64,000 nt of DNA from UBA961 sp049317525 (GCA_049317525.1 JBMOIC010000003.1:58795-122794), one strand, 5' to 3'. Counted from the stretch's first letter, positions 9,402 through 18,224 are shown. A program made the numbers and translations. The notes: generated by a model from the letters alone, not told the origin.

Positions 9402-9714
9402 AGCACTTTCCTCGATTGTATAATGAATAAACAATAGATGCTTTCCTCTTCAGTATATATCAATCACTATGTCATTTGATTAATACTCTGTTAAGAGTTC
9501 TTGCATTTTATAATTTTCAATGTTTGATTAAAAAAGAGAATAAATAATGAGTATTCACTTATTTAACTATGGAAAATTCAGACATTCTTCGTTCATTAAT
9601 TATGATAATTATCATAGTTATAGAAAAATAAAAAGAGCACTTTTGAACTATGAGAATGCATCATATTGTGCACTCACAAAAGATAACTTTTAGAATTATA
9701 AATGGAGTATCACC
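9402..9714. other. 313-base divergent intergenic region
   Basis: Non-coding, very AT-rich region between the porin (minus) and the tandem yceI genes (plus). It holds a perfect 16-base palindrome (9601-9616) and a GGAG Shine-Dalgarno seven bases before the ATG at 9715. I see no clear TAnnTTTG promoter for either gene and no sign of an RNA gene. Confidence 0.7.
9601..9616. promoter_or_regulatory. Perfect palindrome, candidate Fur-family operator
   Basis: TATGATAATTATCATA reads the same on both strands. It contains GATAATTATC, which resembles the half-sites of Fur-family operators (GATAAT arrays). It lies about 100 bases before the first yceI start and 200 bases before the porin start, so it could control either. 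The low GC content makes chance palindromes more likely, so the assignment is tentative. Confidence 0.4.
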
Positions 9715-10302
9715 ATGAAAACACGCAATATTATAGGCTTATATATATGTATAAGTCTATTATCACTATCTACTGTATATAGCCAATCTTTAAAAATGGC
9801 TGGTACTAGTAAATTATGGATTGATGGAACCTCTACTTTACATGATTGGAAATGTGATGCTAAAGGCATATTTGGAAATTTTTCTATCCCAGATAATGTT
9901 TTTGGGTCAAAAGTAGGTGAGGATATAGATATCAATGTATCTTTACAGATACCTGTAAACAAAATTTGGAATAAAGAAGAAAAATTAGTTGAAAATCTAA
10001 GGGAAGCATTAGAAGATGATAAGTTTTCTAGTATAAAATACACTGTTACCAAAGCCACAGTGATTTCTAGTGATGCAAACAATGCTAGAATTAGAACTAA
10101 TGGAAAATTAGCAATTCATGGCAATGAAAAAGCTGTTATAATCGATGTTCAATTAGCCAAACAAGCAAGTGGAATGGAAGCTAAAGGAACATATTCTCTA
10201 AAAATGAAAGACTATAATGTAGACCCTCCTACTATGTTTTTGGGGACGATTAATACTGGAAATGAGATTAAGATTTCTTTTGAATTGGATTTAACAAAAT
10301 GA
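9715..10302 (+). CDS. YceI-family secreted protein (first of a tandem pair)
   Basis: A 195-residue protein with a signal peptide ending near VYSQ, followed by a YceI lipocalin-like barrel: LWIDGTSTLHDWKCDAKG at the mature N-terminus and VDPPTMFLGTINTGNEIKISFELDL at the end. YceI proteins bind isoprenoid-type lipids in a hydrophobic cavity, but their physiological ligand is usually unknown. GGAG lies 7 bases before the ATG. The gene ends in an ATGA overlap with a second, divergent YceI copy, so the two are translationally coupled. A third, more canonical YceI is at 40660-41244. Confidence 0.83.
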   Translation: MKTRNIIGLYICISLLSLSTVYSQSLKMAGTSKLWIDGTSTLHDWKCDAKGIFGNFSIPDNVFGSKVGEDIDINVSLQIPVNKIWNKEEKLVENLREALEDDKFSSIKYTVTKATVISSDANNARIRTNGKLAIHGNEKAVIIDVQLAKQASGMEAKGTYSLKMKDYNVDPPTMFLGTINTGNEIKISFELDLTK

Positions 10303-10919
10303 TGTATAGAAAAAGTATGCTCACCACATATATAATTTCTGTGATATTACTTTTACCTTCTCTTTACGCAAATAATTTGGGTACATATCACATACAAAGA
10401 GAAAGCACTGTGTGGATCGAGGGAAGTTCGAATATCAATACATTTAAATGTATTTCATATAAAGTACATGGAGAAGGAATACTTGATAGTTCAATAAAGG
10501 CTGCTCCGATAGTTGGCTCACCTTTTAATGTTCGTTTAAAAGCTACTTTTGCAATCACCGTAAAATCTATGGATTGCGGTAATCCTATGGTTAATAGTGA
10601 TATGTATGAAGCATTAAAATGTGATGATTTTACTACATTATCTTATGAATTAAAAAGAGTTGATTTGCTTGATGATCTTAGTAAAGAGAATGGGGCATTT
10701 TATGCTAATACTGTAGGAATGTTAACTGTAGCTGGATCTCCTAGAGAAATCAAAATGAAGGTAAAATTAACTTCTTTGGGAAATGGAAAATATAAAATCG
10801 AAGGAAATAAAGAGGTTCTTATGACAGATTTTGGCGTTAAACCTCCTACAGCTATAATGGGCTTGCTTAAAGCTCGTGATAGGCTAACATTTTATTTTGA
10901 TATTATTGTAAATGGATAG
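10299..10919 (+). CDS. YceI-family secreted protein (second of a tandem pair)
   Basis: The 206-residue protein has a signal peptide ending near SLYA and the same layout as its upstream neighbour: VWIEGSSNINTFKC near the mature start, then MTDFGVKPPTAIMGLLKARDRLTFYFDI at the end. Apart from these two anchors the pair has diverged a lot, so the duplication is not recent or the genes arose separately. The ATG at 10299 overlaps the stop of the first copy by 4 bases; a second ATG follows at once. The transcript is closed by the hairpin at 10940-10973. The YceI assignment is clear; the ligand is unknown. Confidence 0.8.
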   Translation: MMYRKSMLTTYIISVILLLPSLYANNLGTYHIQRESTVWIEGSSNINTFKCISYKVHGEGILDSSIKAAPIVGSPFNVRLKATFAITVKSMDCGNPMVNSDMYEALKCDDFTTLSYELKRVDLLDDLSKENGAFYANTVGMLTVAGSPREIKMKVKLTSLGNGKYKIEGNKEVLMTDFGVKPPTAIMGLLKARDRLTFYFDIIVNG

Positions 10920-10939
10920 AAAACAACAATATCCGATAT

Positions 10940-10973
10940 AAGAAAGGATGTCTAAAAGTAGATGTCCTTTCTT
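10940..10973. terminator. Bidirectional hairpin terminator
   Basis: A stem of 15 pairs including two wobbles (AAGAAAGGATGTCTA against TAGATGTCCTTTCTT) around a 4-base AAAG loop lies between the convergent yceI and recF stop codons. The T-rich flank is weaker than at the other terminators, so it may act mostly as a shared 3'-end structure. Confidence 0.7.
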
Positions 10974-10974
10974 C

Positions 10975-12093
10975 TTAATAAGAGAAGGGTAAAGTGAAGA
11001 GTTTATAGTCACCTTTTACAGATTCTATCAGCTTTTCACCCTCTGTTGTTGTGATAAAAGTTTGTGCCCCAGACTCTAACACTTGCTCTAATACTCTATG
11101 AGTTCTTTCAGCATCTAATTCGCTAAAAATATCATCGAAAAGTAAAATTGGTGTTTCATTTCTTACTTCTTGTAGATATGTGAATTCAGCCCATTTAATA
11201 CTAATTAATAAAGATTTATGTTGTCCCTGAGATGCAGTTTCTCTTGCTCTACCACCATGTATCATAATATGAATATCATCTTTTTGCGGACCAAATAAAG
11301 TGGTAGCTCTTCTGTACTCATCATTTTCTAATTGTTTGGCAGCAATTGTATATGATTCTGCAAAATCCCTAAAAGAGATAAGCTTTTTTTCTTTTTGAGT
11401 ATCTGGAAAATATTCAATTGAAACTGTTTCTTTTGTACCACACATTGTTTGATATGCTTTTAAAAAATGCGGCGTAAATTCTTCTATAAAAGATGCTCTG
11501 GCAGCCCCAATTCTAGCACCGTATTCTATCAGTTGATCAGTAAGTACATCAAATAATCCTTTATCTACAGAAACACCTTGAATCTTTGCTTGATACAATA
11601 ATGCATTCCTTTGCTTGATTATCTTTTTTACAGTTATTGCATCTTCTACATAGATTTTTCTTGCTTGGGATAATAAAGCATCCATAAATCTTCTTCGATC
11701 ATCGGGCGCTCCAAAAGTAATTTCTTTAAAATCAGGAGATAAAACAATTAAGGGAATTTCGCCTAATATATCTTTTGGATTCATTCTATCACCTAAACTA
11801 GAATGAATCAATTTTCTAGATCCTTCTTTATAATGAACACCTACTCGATAAGGAATACCAAGATCAGAAATAGCCTGCACTGCAACTGTATACGAGTCAA
11901 ATCCCTTTTTTATAAGGTCACTATCGGCAGATGGTAAAAATGTTTTAGATAATCCACAAATAGAGATAGCTTCTAAAATTGTTGTTTTTCCAGATCCATT
12001 TAAACCAGTAATGATATTCAATAATGGAGAACACTCCAAACTGCTCTGTTCATGATTTCTAAGATGCTCCAGAGAAATTGTTCGGATATACAT
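10975..12093 (-). CDS. recF: DNA replication and repair protein RecF
   Basis: An ABC-type ATPase of 372 residues that loads RecA at gaps together with RecO and RecR. It shows LEHLRNHEQ near the N-terminus, the Walker A loop GLNGSGKTT, the family segment around VLSPDFKEITFGAPDDRRRFMD, the signature region ASQGQHKSLLISIKWAEF and the Walker B LLFDDIFSELD. The start at 12093 (MYIRTISLEHLRNHE) fits the family; an in-frame ATG at 12126 would add 11 non-conserved residues. No Shine-Dalgarno is visible. In many genomes recF lies beside dnaA, dnaN or gyrB, but here it stands alone. Confidence 0.93.
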   Translation of the reverse strand: MYIRTISLEHLRNHEQSSLECSPLLNIITGLNGSGKTTILEAISICGLSKTFLPSADSDLIKKGFDSYTVAVQAISDLGIPYRVGVHYKEGSRKLIHSSLGDRMNPKDILGEIPLIVLSPDFKEITFGAPDDRRRFMDALLSQARKIYVEDAITVKKIIKQRNALLYQAKIQGVSVDKGLFDVLTDQLIEYGARIGAARASFIEEFTPHFLKAYQTMCGTKETVSIEYFPDTQKEKKLISFRDFAESYTIAAKQLENDEYRRATTLFGPQKDDIHIMIHGGRARETASQGQHKSLLISIKWAEFTYLQEVRNETPILLFDDIFSELDAERTHRVLEQVLESGAQTFITTTEGEKLIESVKGDYKLFTLPFSY

Positions 12094-12233
12094 ATAATGT
12101 GGGTTTTGTAAAAAATAATAGAACAAATTACGGAGTTAATTCAGTTTGTAGAAATTTCTTTCATTCTGAATCGTCTAAAAAGCACATGATTCACAAATAA
12201 GCACCTAATCAGATAATTCACTAGAGAAAAAGT

Positions 12234-13544
12234 ATGAATCTCCAAAAATTTACATTAAAGGCTCAAGAAGCCTTACAAACTGCTCAAGAGATCGCAAATG
12301 GATACTCAAATCAGTCTATAGAGCCAATACATTTACTTGCAGCATTATTACAAGATTCAGCAGGCATTGTACCACCAATTCTCATGAAAATTGGCGCTAA
12401 TTTGAATTATCTTAAATTAAAAGCAAATGAATTCATGGAATCCTTGCCTAAAGTGTCTGGATCTACTTCTACATATATTTCTAATGGATTAACACAGATC
12501 TTGGAAACTGCTCAAAAAGAAGCACTTTCTATGAAAGATGAATATGTGAGTGTAGAGCATTTATTACTTGGTTTTACTCAATTTCAATCTCAAGCTTCTC
12601 AATTACTTAAAGATCAAGGTATTAATAAAGATTCCCTTAAAAAAATACTATTGGAAACCAGAGGTAATTCTAAAATTACAGATCAAAATCCCGAAGATAA
12701 ATATCAAGCTTTACAGCGTTATGGAAGAATTCTGAATGATGAAGCTAGAAAAGGAAAGATAGATCCTGTAATCGGTAGAGAAGATGAAATCAGAAGAATT
12801 TTGCAAGTATTATCCAGAAGAACCAAAAATAATCCAGTTATTATTGGAGAACCTGGTGTAGGTAAAACAGCAATAGTAGAAGGTATTGCTCAAAGAATAA
12901 TAAGTGGTGATGTTCCAGATACTCTAAAATCTAAAACTATTGTCTCTTTAGACATGGGCTCTTTGATTGCTGGTACAAGTTTTAGAGGGCAATTCGAAGA
13001 ACGTTTAAAAGCAATTGTTCAACAGGTAACAGAGTCTGATGGAGAAATCATTCTTTTTATTGATGAACTTCATACATTAATTGGCGCTGGTGCTACTGGT
13101 GGCTCTATGGATGCCGCTAATATTCTTAAACCTGCTTTAGCCCGCGGTGATTTGCGATGTATTGGCGCTACTACATTAGACGAATATCAAAAGTATATAG
13201 AGAAAGATCCAGCACTTGAAAGAAGATTTCAAAAAGTACGAGTAGATGAACCAACTATAGATGATACCATTTCAATTTTACGTGGACTCAAAGAAAGATA
13301 TGAAGTGCATCATGGCGTAAGGATTACCGATGCTGCAATCGTGGCAGCTGCTCAATTATCTTCACGATATATAACAGACAGATTTTTACCAGATAAAGCT
13401 ATTGATTTGGTAGATGAAGCTGCTAGTAAATTGCGTATTGAAATTGATTCTATGCCAGAAGAACTTGATAATTTAGACAGGAAAATACGCCAATTAGAAA
13501 TCGAAAAACAAGCTTTATTAAGAGAATTACAAGTAGATGAATGA
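12234..13544 (+). CDS. Truncated ClpB-type chaperone: N domain and first AAA+ domain only
   Basis: The 436-residue protein aligns by eye with the first half of ClpB. It has the double Clp-N repeat (residues 1-145), then NBD1 with Walker A GEPGVGKT (205-212), the pore-loop region GTSFRGQFEERL (Phe where ClpB usually has Tyr), Walker B ILFIDELH (273-280) and the ERR arginine finger (329-331). It stops 28 residues into the middle coiled-coil (LEIEKQALLREL). Full ClpB is about 860 residues, so most of the middle domain and all of NBD2 are missing. A perfect terminator begins 19 bases after the stop and nothing ClpB-like follows, so this is a settled short gene rather than a frameshift. A complete clpB may exist elsewhere. 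Confidence 0.85.
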   Translation: MNLQKFTLKAQEALQTAQEIANGYSNQSIEPIHLLAALLQDSAGIVPPILMKIGANLNYLKLKANEFMESLPKVSGSTSTYISNGLTQILETAQKEALSMKDEYVSVEHLLLGFTQFQSQASQLLKDQGINKDSLKKILLETRGNSKITDQNPEDKYQALQRYGRILNDEARKGKIDPVIGREDEIRRILQVLSRRTKNNPVIIGEPGVGKTAIVEGIAQRIISGDVPDTLKSKTIVSLDMGSLIAGTSFRGQFEERLKAIVQQVTESDGEIILFIDELHTLIGAGATGGSMDAANILKPALARGDLRCIGATTLDEYQKYIEKDPALERRFQKVRVDEPTIDDTISILRGLKERYEVHHGVRITDAAIVAAAQLSSRYITDRFLPDKAIDLVDEAASKLRIEIDSMPEELDNLDRKIRQLEIEKQALLRELQVDE

Positions 13545-13562
13545 TCAATTTGATATCAATCA

Positions 13563-13597
13563 ATGCCCCCAAATCAGATACACTTTTTTGGGGGCAT
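13563..13597. terminator. Strong bidirectional terminator
   Basis: A perfect 11-base-pair stem (ATGCCCCCAAA against TTTGGGGGCAT) with a 13-base loop lies between the convergent clpB-like and pdxH genes. It contains the densest GC in the neighbourhood. T-rich sequence follows on the plus strand. Confidence 0.85.
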
Positions 13598-13600
13598 AAT

Positions 13601-14248
13601 TTATGGACTTAATCTAACGATAAGCCAAGAATCTTGCTCTTTAGTATACTTCATTCTATCATGTAATCTGCTTGGACGTCCTTGCCAAAATTCAAAAGAT
13701 GATGGATGAATGATATAACCACCCCAAAAATCTGGCAATGGTATATCTTTTCCTTCATACTTAGCCAAACATTGCTGAAATGATTCTTCTATACTATGTC
13801 TGCCCTGAACAATGCTACTTTGTGCCGAAGCCCAAGCACCCAATTGGCTTTCTCTTGGCCTTGATACAAAATACTCTTTGCTAGATTCTGTACTTATTTT
13901 ACTAACCTTACCTTCTATTCTAATTTGTCTTTCTGCCTCTGGCCAAAAGAAAAGAATACTGATATATGGATTATGTTCTAATTCTTTCCCTTTTCTGCTT
14001 TCATAATTAGTATAAAAAATAAATCCTGCATCTTCTATTCCCTTTAATAATACCACTCTTGATGAAGGCTTATTATCAACAGAAACTGTACTTAATACCA
14101 TAGCATTTGGCTCTAAAACACCAAGTTCACCTGCCTGTTTAAACCATTCATTAAATAATGTAAATGGAGAATCTGGAATCTGATGTTCTTCTAAACCGCC
14201 TTTTGTGTAATGCTGTCTTAAATCAGCAAGATTTTGTGTTAATGCCAT
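13601..14248 (-). CDS. pdxH: Pyridoxine/pyridoxamine 5'-phosphate oxidase
   Basis: PdxH (215 residues) uses FMN and oxygen to make pyridoxal 5'-phosphate, the last step of vitamin B6 synthesis and salvage. The FMN- and substrate-binding segments are clear: SSRVVLLKGIEDAGFIFYTNYESRKGKEL, the FFWPEAERQIRIEGKV strand, SRPRESQLGAWAS, and the C-terminal FWQGRPSRLHDR. The length is normal for the family. It lies 11 bases downstream of the metal-binding lipoprotein gene on the same strand, so the two may be cotranscribed, and it ends at the shared terminator at 13563-13597. Confidence 0.95.
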   Translation of the reverse strand: MALTQNLADLRQHYTKGGLEEHQIPDSPFTLFNEWFKQAGELGVLEPNAMVLSTVSVDNKPSSRVVLLKGIEDAGFIFYTNYESRKGKELEHNPYISILFFWPEAERQIRIEGKVSKISTESSKEYFVSRPRESQLGAWASAQSSIVQGRHSIEESFQQCLAKYEGKDIPLPDFWGGYIIHPSSFEFWQGRPSRLHDRMKYTKEQDSWLIVRLSP

Positions 14249-14259
14249 GGAAAACTCAA

Positions 14260-15162
14260 TTATTTAAGTGATGATACAATTGTTTGTACATTTGCTTCTA
14301 ACATTCCAAGATATGTTCCTGCCTTTTTACTTTTACTATCTAAAGCATCAGAAAAAAGTTGTCCACCAATGCCTACTCTTCCTCCGGAAGCTTGTACATT
14401 ATACATTACAGACTCTATCGAACGCTTAGGAACAGACGATTCAATAAAAATCGAACGGATTGAATATTGTTTTATTAATGCACTTAAACGCATAATATCT
14501 TGAATTCCAAATTCTGCTACTGTAGAAATACCTTGCAAGCCTACTACTCGCATTCCATATGCACGGCCAAAATATCCAAATGCATCATGGGCAGTTATCA
14601 AGATTCTTTGTTTAGCAGGAATTAACTCTATTCTTTGTTTCGTCCAAGCATGCATATCATTAAGTTTTTTTTGATACTTCTCATATTTATTACGAGAACT
14701 TTTAGCTTGAATTGGATAATGCTTGTTCAATGTCCAATATACATGCTGTAAACCCTTACTATATAAAGAGATATCAAACCATATATGTGGGTCATGTATA
14801 TCTTCTGCTAAAGACATAAGAGATGATTCAGGAATGCCATCTGATACAGCAATCACCATTTTATGTCTTCCCACTTTTTTAAGGATTTCTGTCATTTTCC
14901 CCTCTAAATGAAGCCCATTATACACGATAATATCTGCCGAGCTTAATAAACCGACATCTTTAGCTGAAGCTTTATATAAATGTGGATCTACTCCTGGCCC
15001 CATCAAGGATTCAACTACAAATGAACTATCTAAACTATTGCTTAATATATCTGCAATTATTCCTGTAGTAGCAAGTACATGTATTTTCCCATCATTTTTT
15101 TTGGGTGATACACAACCATAAAAGGTAATTGCTATAAAAATGGTAAGGACAATAATTTGCAT
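14260..15162 (-). CDS. Metal ABC transporter substrate-binding lipoprotein (ZnuA/TroA/MntC family)
   Basis: A 300-residue cluster A-I solute-binding protein with an N-terminal lipoprotein signal (ITFYGC, Cys at residue 17) in place of a free periplasmic form. Candidate metal ligands are the His in GVDPHLYKAS, the His in DIHDPHIWFD, the His in ITAHDAFGYFG and an acidic residue in the last quarter. There is no His-rich loop, which leans toward Mn/Fe or general Zn rather than classical ZnuA. No permease or ATPase gene is adjacent; a permease of the same transporter type is at 54024. A promoter and an inverted repeat lie in the upstream gap. Confidence 0.85.
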   Translation of the reverse strand: MQIIVLTIFIAITFYGCVSPKKNDGKIHVLATTGIIADILSNSLDSSFVVESLMGPGVDPHLYKASAKDVGLLSSADIIVYNGLHLEGKMTEILKKVGRHKMVIAVSDGIPESSLMSLAEDIHDPHIWFDISLYSKGLQHVYWTLNKHYPIQAKSSRNKYEKYQKKLNDMHAWTKQRIELIPAKQRILITAHDAFGYFGRAYGMRVVGLQGISTVAEFGIQDIMRLSALIKQYSIRSIFIESSVPKRSIESVMYNVQASGGRVGIGGQLFSDALDSKSKKAGTYLGMLEANVQTIVSSLK

Positions 15163-15213
15163 AGTTCAATGATTCTCTTTTGCTTTTTATACCATGTCAA
15201 ACACTTATTTCTT

Positions 15214-15221
15214 CAAAAATA
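15214..15221 (-). promoter_or_regulatory. Bacteroidota-type -7 promoter element for the metal-binding lipoprotein
   Basis: On the minus strand these bases read TATTTTTG, matching TAnnTTTG, 52 bases before the lipoprotein start codon. The element overlaps the first arm of the inverted repeat at 15219-15256, which is where a repressor would be expected to bind. Confidence 0.5.
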
Positions 15222-15256
15222 TCAATATTTACCTTGTAAAGTAAACCTATTGATAT
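15219..15256. promoter_or_regulatory. Interrupted inverted repeat, candidate metalloregulator operator
   Basis: The arms ATATCAATA and TATTGATAT are perfect complements, 20 bases apart, with an inner TTTAC and GTAAA pair. The repeat lies between the divergent metal-binding lipoprotein and ybbR genes and overlaps the lipoprotein's -7 element. A binding protein such as a Fur- or DtxR-family repressor is inferred only; no regulator gene is adjacent. Confidence 0.35.
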
Positions 15257-15286
15257 AATTGAATTAATGCCCAAATAAAGGATGGA

Positions 15287-16288
15287 TTGTTTCGTAAATT
15301 TGCATATCAATTTATTACTTATATATATCTCTTATCTATGTTGCCAAGAATCTCTATAGGACCATTACTCTGGTGTTTAGCGCTAGCTATAGGATTATGG
15401 GGTTATGTGAGTATGACTACCCAAGCAACCATTTATATGAGATTTCCTCTGGTAATTGATTTACCAGAAGAAAGAGCATTAGAAGTTCAACCACCAAGCG
15501 AGATTTCTATAAAAGTAAGAACCTCAGGTTGGCAATTATTGTATTTGCAATATTTTAGCTCAGAACCAGAATGTCATGTTGATGCTTCTAAAATGTCAGG
15601 CAGAATATCTGCAAATGGAGAATTACTTATTAATAAAATGGATATTCTTCAAGGGATTAGGCCTTCAATAAGTTTAGAAAAAGTTGTTGAACTCAATCCC
15701 GAAACAATTTCTCTTTCTACAGGCATGCTATTTCGAGGAACTGTTCCTGTAGAATCCAAAGTATCTATTATTCCACGTAATGGATTTGATATCGTTGGTA
15801 CTATAACTGTAAAACCTGATAGTATTGTTTTAAGAGGCAATAGTAGTATAGTAAATTCAATATCTTCTTGGGCTACTCAAAAATTAGAATTCAAAGATTT
15901 GGCTGGCCCTTTTACTTATATAGTTCCTTTAAAAGACTCACTTAAAAATCTAATTACAAGCGCTGTAAAAGAAGTAACAATATCAGGTGACATTCAGCAA
16001 TCTGCGGAAATTTCAGTTTCTGATATTAAAGTAGAAATTATTGGAGCACCAGATGGACATCAACACAAAATCGAACCTGCCTTAATTACTTTACATGTTC
16101 GTGGTGGAGTAAAAAAGCTGTCTACTCTTACTTCTCAAGATTTTAAAGTATTTGTAGACTATTCTTCATTAATAAACGATTCAATTGGACATATTAAGCC
16201 TTCAATTACCGTTCCTGCTGGGATTCATATTATAGGAATGGAACCCAAAAAACTTATTCATCGTAATATCATCAAATTATTGGATTAA
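15287..16288 (+). CDS. YbbR-like domain membrane protein
   Basis: The 333-residue protein has one N-terminal membrane helix (around residues 22-44, ending LWGYVS) followed by an extracytoplasmic stretch of beta-rich YbbR-like repeats, seen in the recurring pattern of PPSEISIKVRTSG, PRNGFDIVGTITVKPDSIVLRG and the following repeats. In other bacteria YbbR (CdaR) is encoded next to diadenylate cyclase and affects c-di-AMP output; no cyclase gene is present here, so that link cannot be made. The start is a TTG with AAAGGA just upstream; an ATG at 15338 would shorten it by 17 residues. It opens a tight run with dnaG. Confidence 0.7.
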   Translation: MFRKFAYQFITYIYLLSMLPRISIGPLLWCLALAIGLWGYVSMTTQATIYMRFPLVIDLPEERALEVQPPSEISIKVRTSGWQLLYLQYFSSEPECHVDASKMSGRISANGELLINKMDILQGIRPSISLEKVVELNPETISLSTGMLFRGTVPVESKVSIIPRNGFDIVGTITVKPDSIVLRGNSSIVNSISSWATQKLEFKDLAGPFTYIVPLKDSLKNLITSAVKEVTISGDIQQSAEISVSDIKVEIIGAPDGHQHKIEPALITLHVRGGVKKLSTLTSQDFKVFVDYSSLINDSIGHIKPSITVPAGIHIIGMEPKKLIHRNIIKLLD

Positions 16289-16297
16289 TAAGTAATT

Positions 16298-18214
16298 ATG
16301 CGCTACCCCGAGCATCTTATAGAACAAATTAGAGCACAGTCTGATATCATAGAAATAATCAGCGAAACTGTGCAATTAAGGAAATCTGGTCGTGGATTTA
16401 TTGGTTTATGCCCATTTCATCCAGATAAAAAACCTTCTATGAATGTTAATCCAGATTTGGGCATTTTTAAATGCTTTTCTTGTGGCAAGGGTGGAAATGT
16501 TATTACATTTCTTATGGATAAACAAGGGCTTACATTTACAGAAGCTATTAAATCTCTTGCCTATAAAGCTAGTATTCCTTTGCCAGATGATCAAGAAGTT
16601 AATAATCAATCAAATGAAGTCTATAATCGCAGAGAAGCCGCATTTAAAGTTCTGGCTGCAGCTGGTAAATATTATCAAAATACACTTCACTCTCCTATTG
16701 GCGAAACCATAATAAGATATTTCCTTGGCAGAGGTTTTGACATATCAATTCAAGAACTTTTTGGCCTTGGTTATGCTCCAGACTCTTGGTCTGATACCTT
16801 ATTAGAAATGCAAAAACTTGGCTTTTCAGAGCAGGCTCTAGAAGATGCTGGTTTAATGTTAAGGCGAGAAAAAGATGGTAAACCATATGATAGATTTAGG
16901 GGCAGAGCAATTTTTCCTATTCATGATCCTTTAGGAAAAATTATTGGCTTTGGGGCCAGAAGAATGAATGATGATGATAATCAGCCAAAATATATTAATT
17001 CACCCCAAAGTTTAGTATATGATAAAAGCAAGGTATTATATGGCTTAGCGCAAGCAAAAACAGCCATTAGAACCGAAGGAAAAGCAATTCTAACAGAAGG
17101 TTATGCCGATACTATTGCATTAGTTCAAGCTGGTTTTACTAATGTAATTGCATCTAGTGGAACAGCTTTAACCATTGAACAATTACAATTGCTAAGTAGA
17201 TATTGTAAAAAAATATATATAGTGTACGATGGCGATAGCGCAGGAATTCAAGCTGCATTAAGGGGAATGGAATTAGCTGTTGAGACCGGATTTGATGTCT
17301 GGATGGTTACTTTACCTGAAGGCGAAGATCCAGACAGCTTTATTAAAATGCGGGGTCCAGAAGATTTTAGAAGAGCCTTAAGAGATGCTACATCTTTTCT
17401 TCAGTATAAATCCGATGCATTAAAAAAACAAGGTTTATTTGATACTGCATCTGGAAAAGCTCAAGCCATTAGATCTTTAGTTGAAACTATTGCAAAAGTT
17501 CCTGATACTCTTCAACATGATTTTCTTATTCAACAATTAGCCGATTCTATGCAATTGAGTTATTCTCAATTAGAAAAAGTATATGAAGAATTAAGAAAAG
17601 CTAAATTTTCACTTAGCAAAAACGATCAACAAAAGAACATATACTCCGATCAAATTCTTGCACAAAAACATACCGAAAAAGACATTGTATCTGCTCAAGA
17701 AACTACTTCTACTTACATAAAGGTTTTTCCAGAAGAAAAAGAAATTTTACGTATCGCCCTTACTTCTGATAATGCTCTGCGATATATGACGCAAGTTCTT
17801 GGTATTTCAAAAGAAGCATTTTTATCTCCTTCAGCTTCAAAATTGTATCAATATACTTTAGATATTTATCTTGATAAAGGTGATACAATACTGATTCAAC
17901 ATCTTACAGATCGCAACGATTTACCTGAAGATGTTCGTAATTTAATAATGGATATTGTATTTCTTAAAGAAGATATTAGTGCTAATTGGACAAAATTTAA
18001 GGTAGAAATTCCGCAAGAAAATGTTAGACGAGCCCTAATGGAATCTTTAGCTAAACTTCGATTAAGACATTTAGAAATCGAATTAGATTTTTTAAGATCC
18101 GAACTAAAACAAAATCCCCATAATGAAAAAGAACAACAAATTATGATGCGTCTTCAGGAAATCCTGAAAGAAAGGCATGAAATTCCAATGAAGTTTCATA
18201 CTTCACTTATTTAA
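16298..18214 (+). CDS. dnaG: DNA primase DnaG
   Basis: This 638-residue primase lays RNA primers at the replication fork. The N-terminal CHC2 zinc finger is intact (CPFH near residue 38 and CFSC near 60). The catalytic core has the RNA polymerase motif region FRGRAIFPIHDPLGKIIGFGAR, and the Toprim domain follows with TEGYAD and YDGDSAG carrying the metal-binding acids. The C-terminal part, after a linker, is the helical region that docks onto DnaB. It starts 9 bases after ybbR and precedes an M28 peptidase by 10 bases, and is not in the classic rpsU-dnaG-rpoD order. Confidence 0.96.
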   Translation: MRYPEHLIEQIRAQSDIIEIISETVQLRKSGRGFIGLCPFHPDKKPSMNVNPDLGIFKCFSCGKGGNVITFLMDKQGLTFTEAIKSLAYKASIPLPDDQEVNNQSNEVYNRREAAFKVLAAAGKYYQNTLHSPIGETIIRYFLGRGFDISIQELFGLGYAPDSWSDTLLEMQKLGFSEQALEDAGLMLRREKDGKPYDRFRGRAIFPIHDPLGKIIGFGARRMNDDDNQPKYINSPQSLVYDKSKVLYGLAQAKTAIRTEGKAILTEGYADTIALVQAGFTNVIASSGTALTIEQLQLLSRYCKKIYIVYDGDSAGIQAALRGMELAVETGFDVWMVTLPEGEDPDSFIKMRGPEDFRRALRDATSFLQYKSDALKKQGLFDTASGKAQAIRSLVETIAKVPDTLQHDFLIQQLADSMQLSYSQLEKVYEELRKAKFSLSKNDQQKNIYSDQILAQKHTEKDIVSAQETTSTYIKVFPEEKEILRIALTSDNALRYMTQVLGISKEAFLSPSASKLYQYTLDIYLDKGDTILIQHLTDRNDLPEDVRNLIMDIVFLKEDISANWTKFKVEIPQENVRRALMESLAKLRLRHLEIELDFLRSELKQNPHNEKEQQIMMRLQEILKERHEIPMKFHTSLI

Positions 18215-18224
18215 AGTTTTATAT

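Noticed and set aside
9486..9499. Small inverted repeat ACTCT-gtta-AGAGT in the porin upstream region
   Set aside because: Five base pairs is within chance for DNA this AT-rich, and it lacks the features of a terminator or operator.
12234..13562. Frameshift or assembly error as the reason for the short ClpB
   Set aside because: No ClpB-like sequence appears in any frame between the stop and the terminator, which is only 19 bases away, so there is no lost 3' half nearby.
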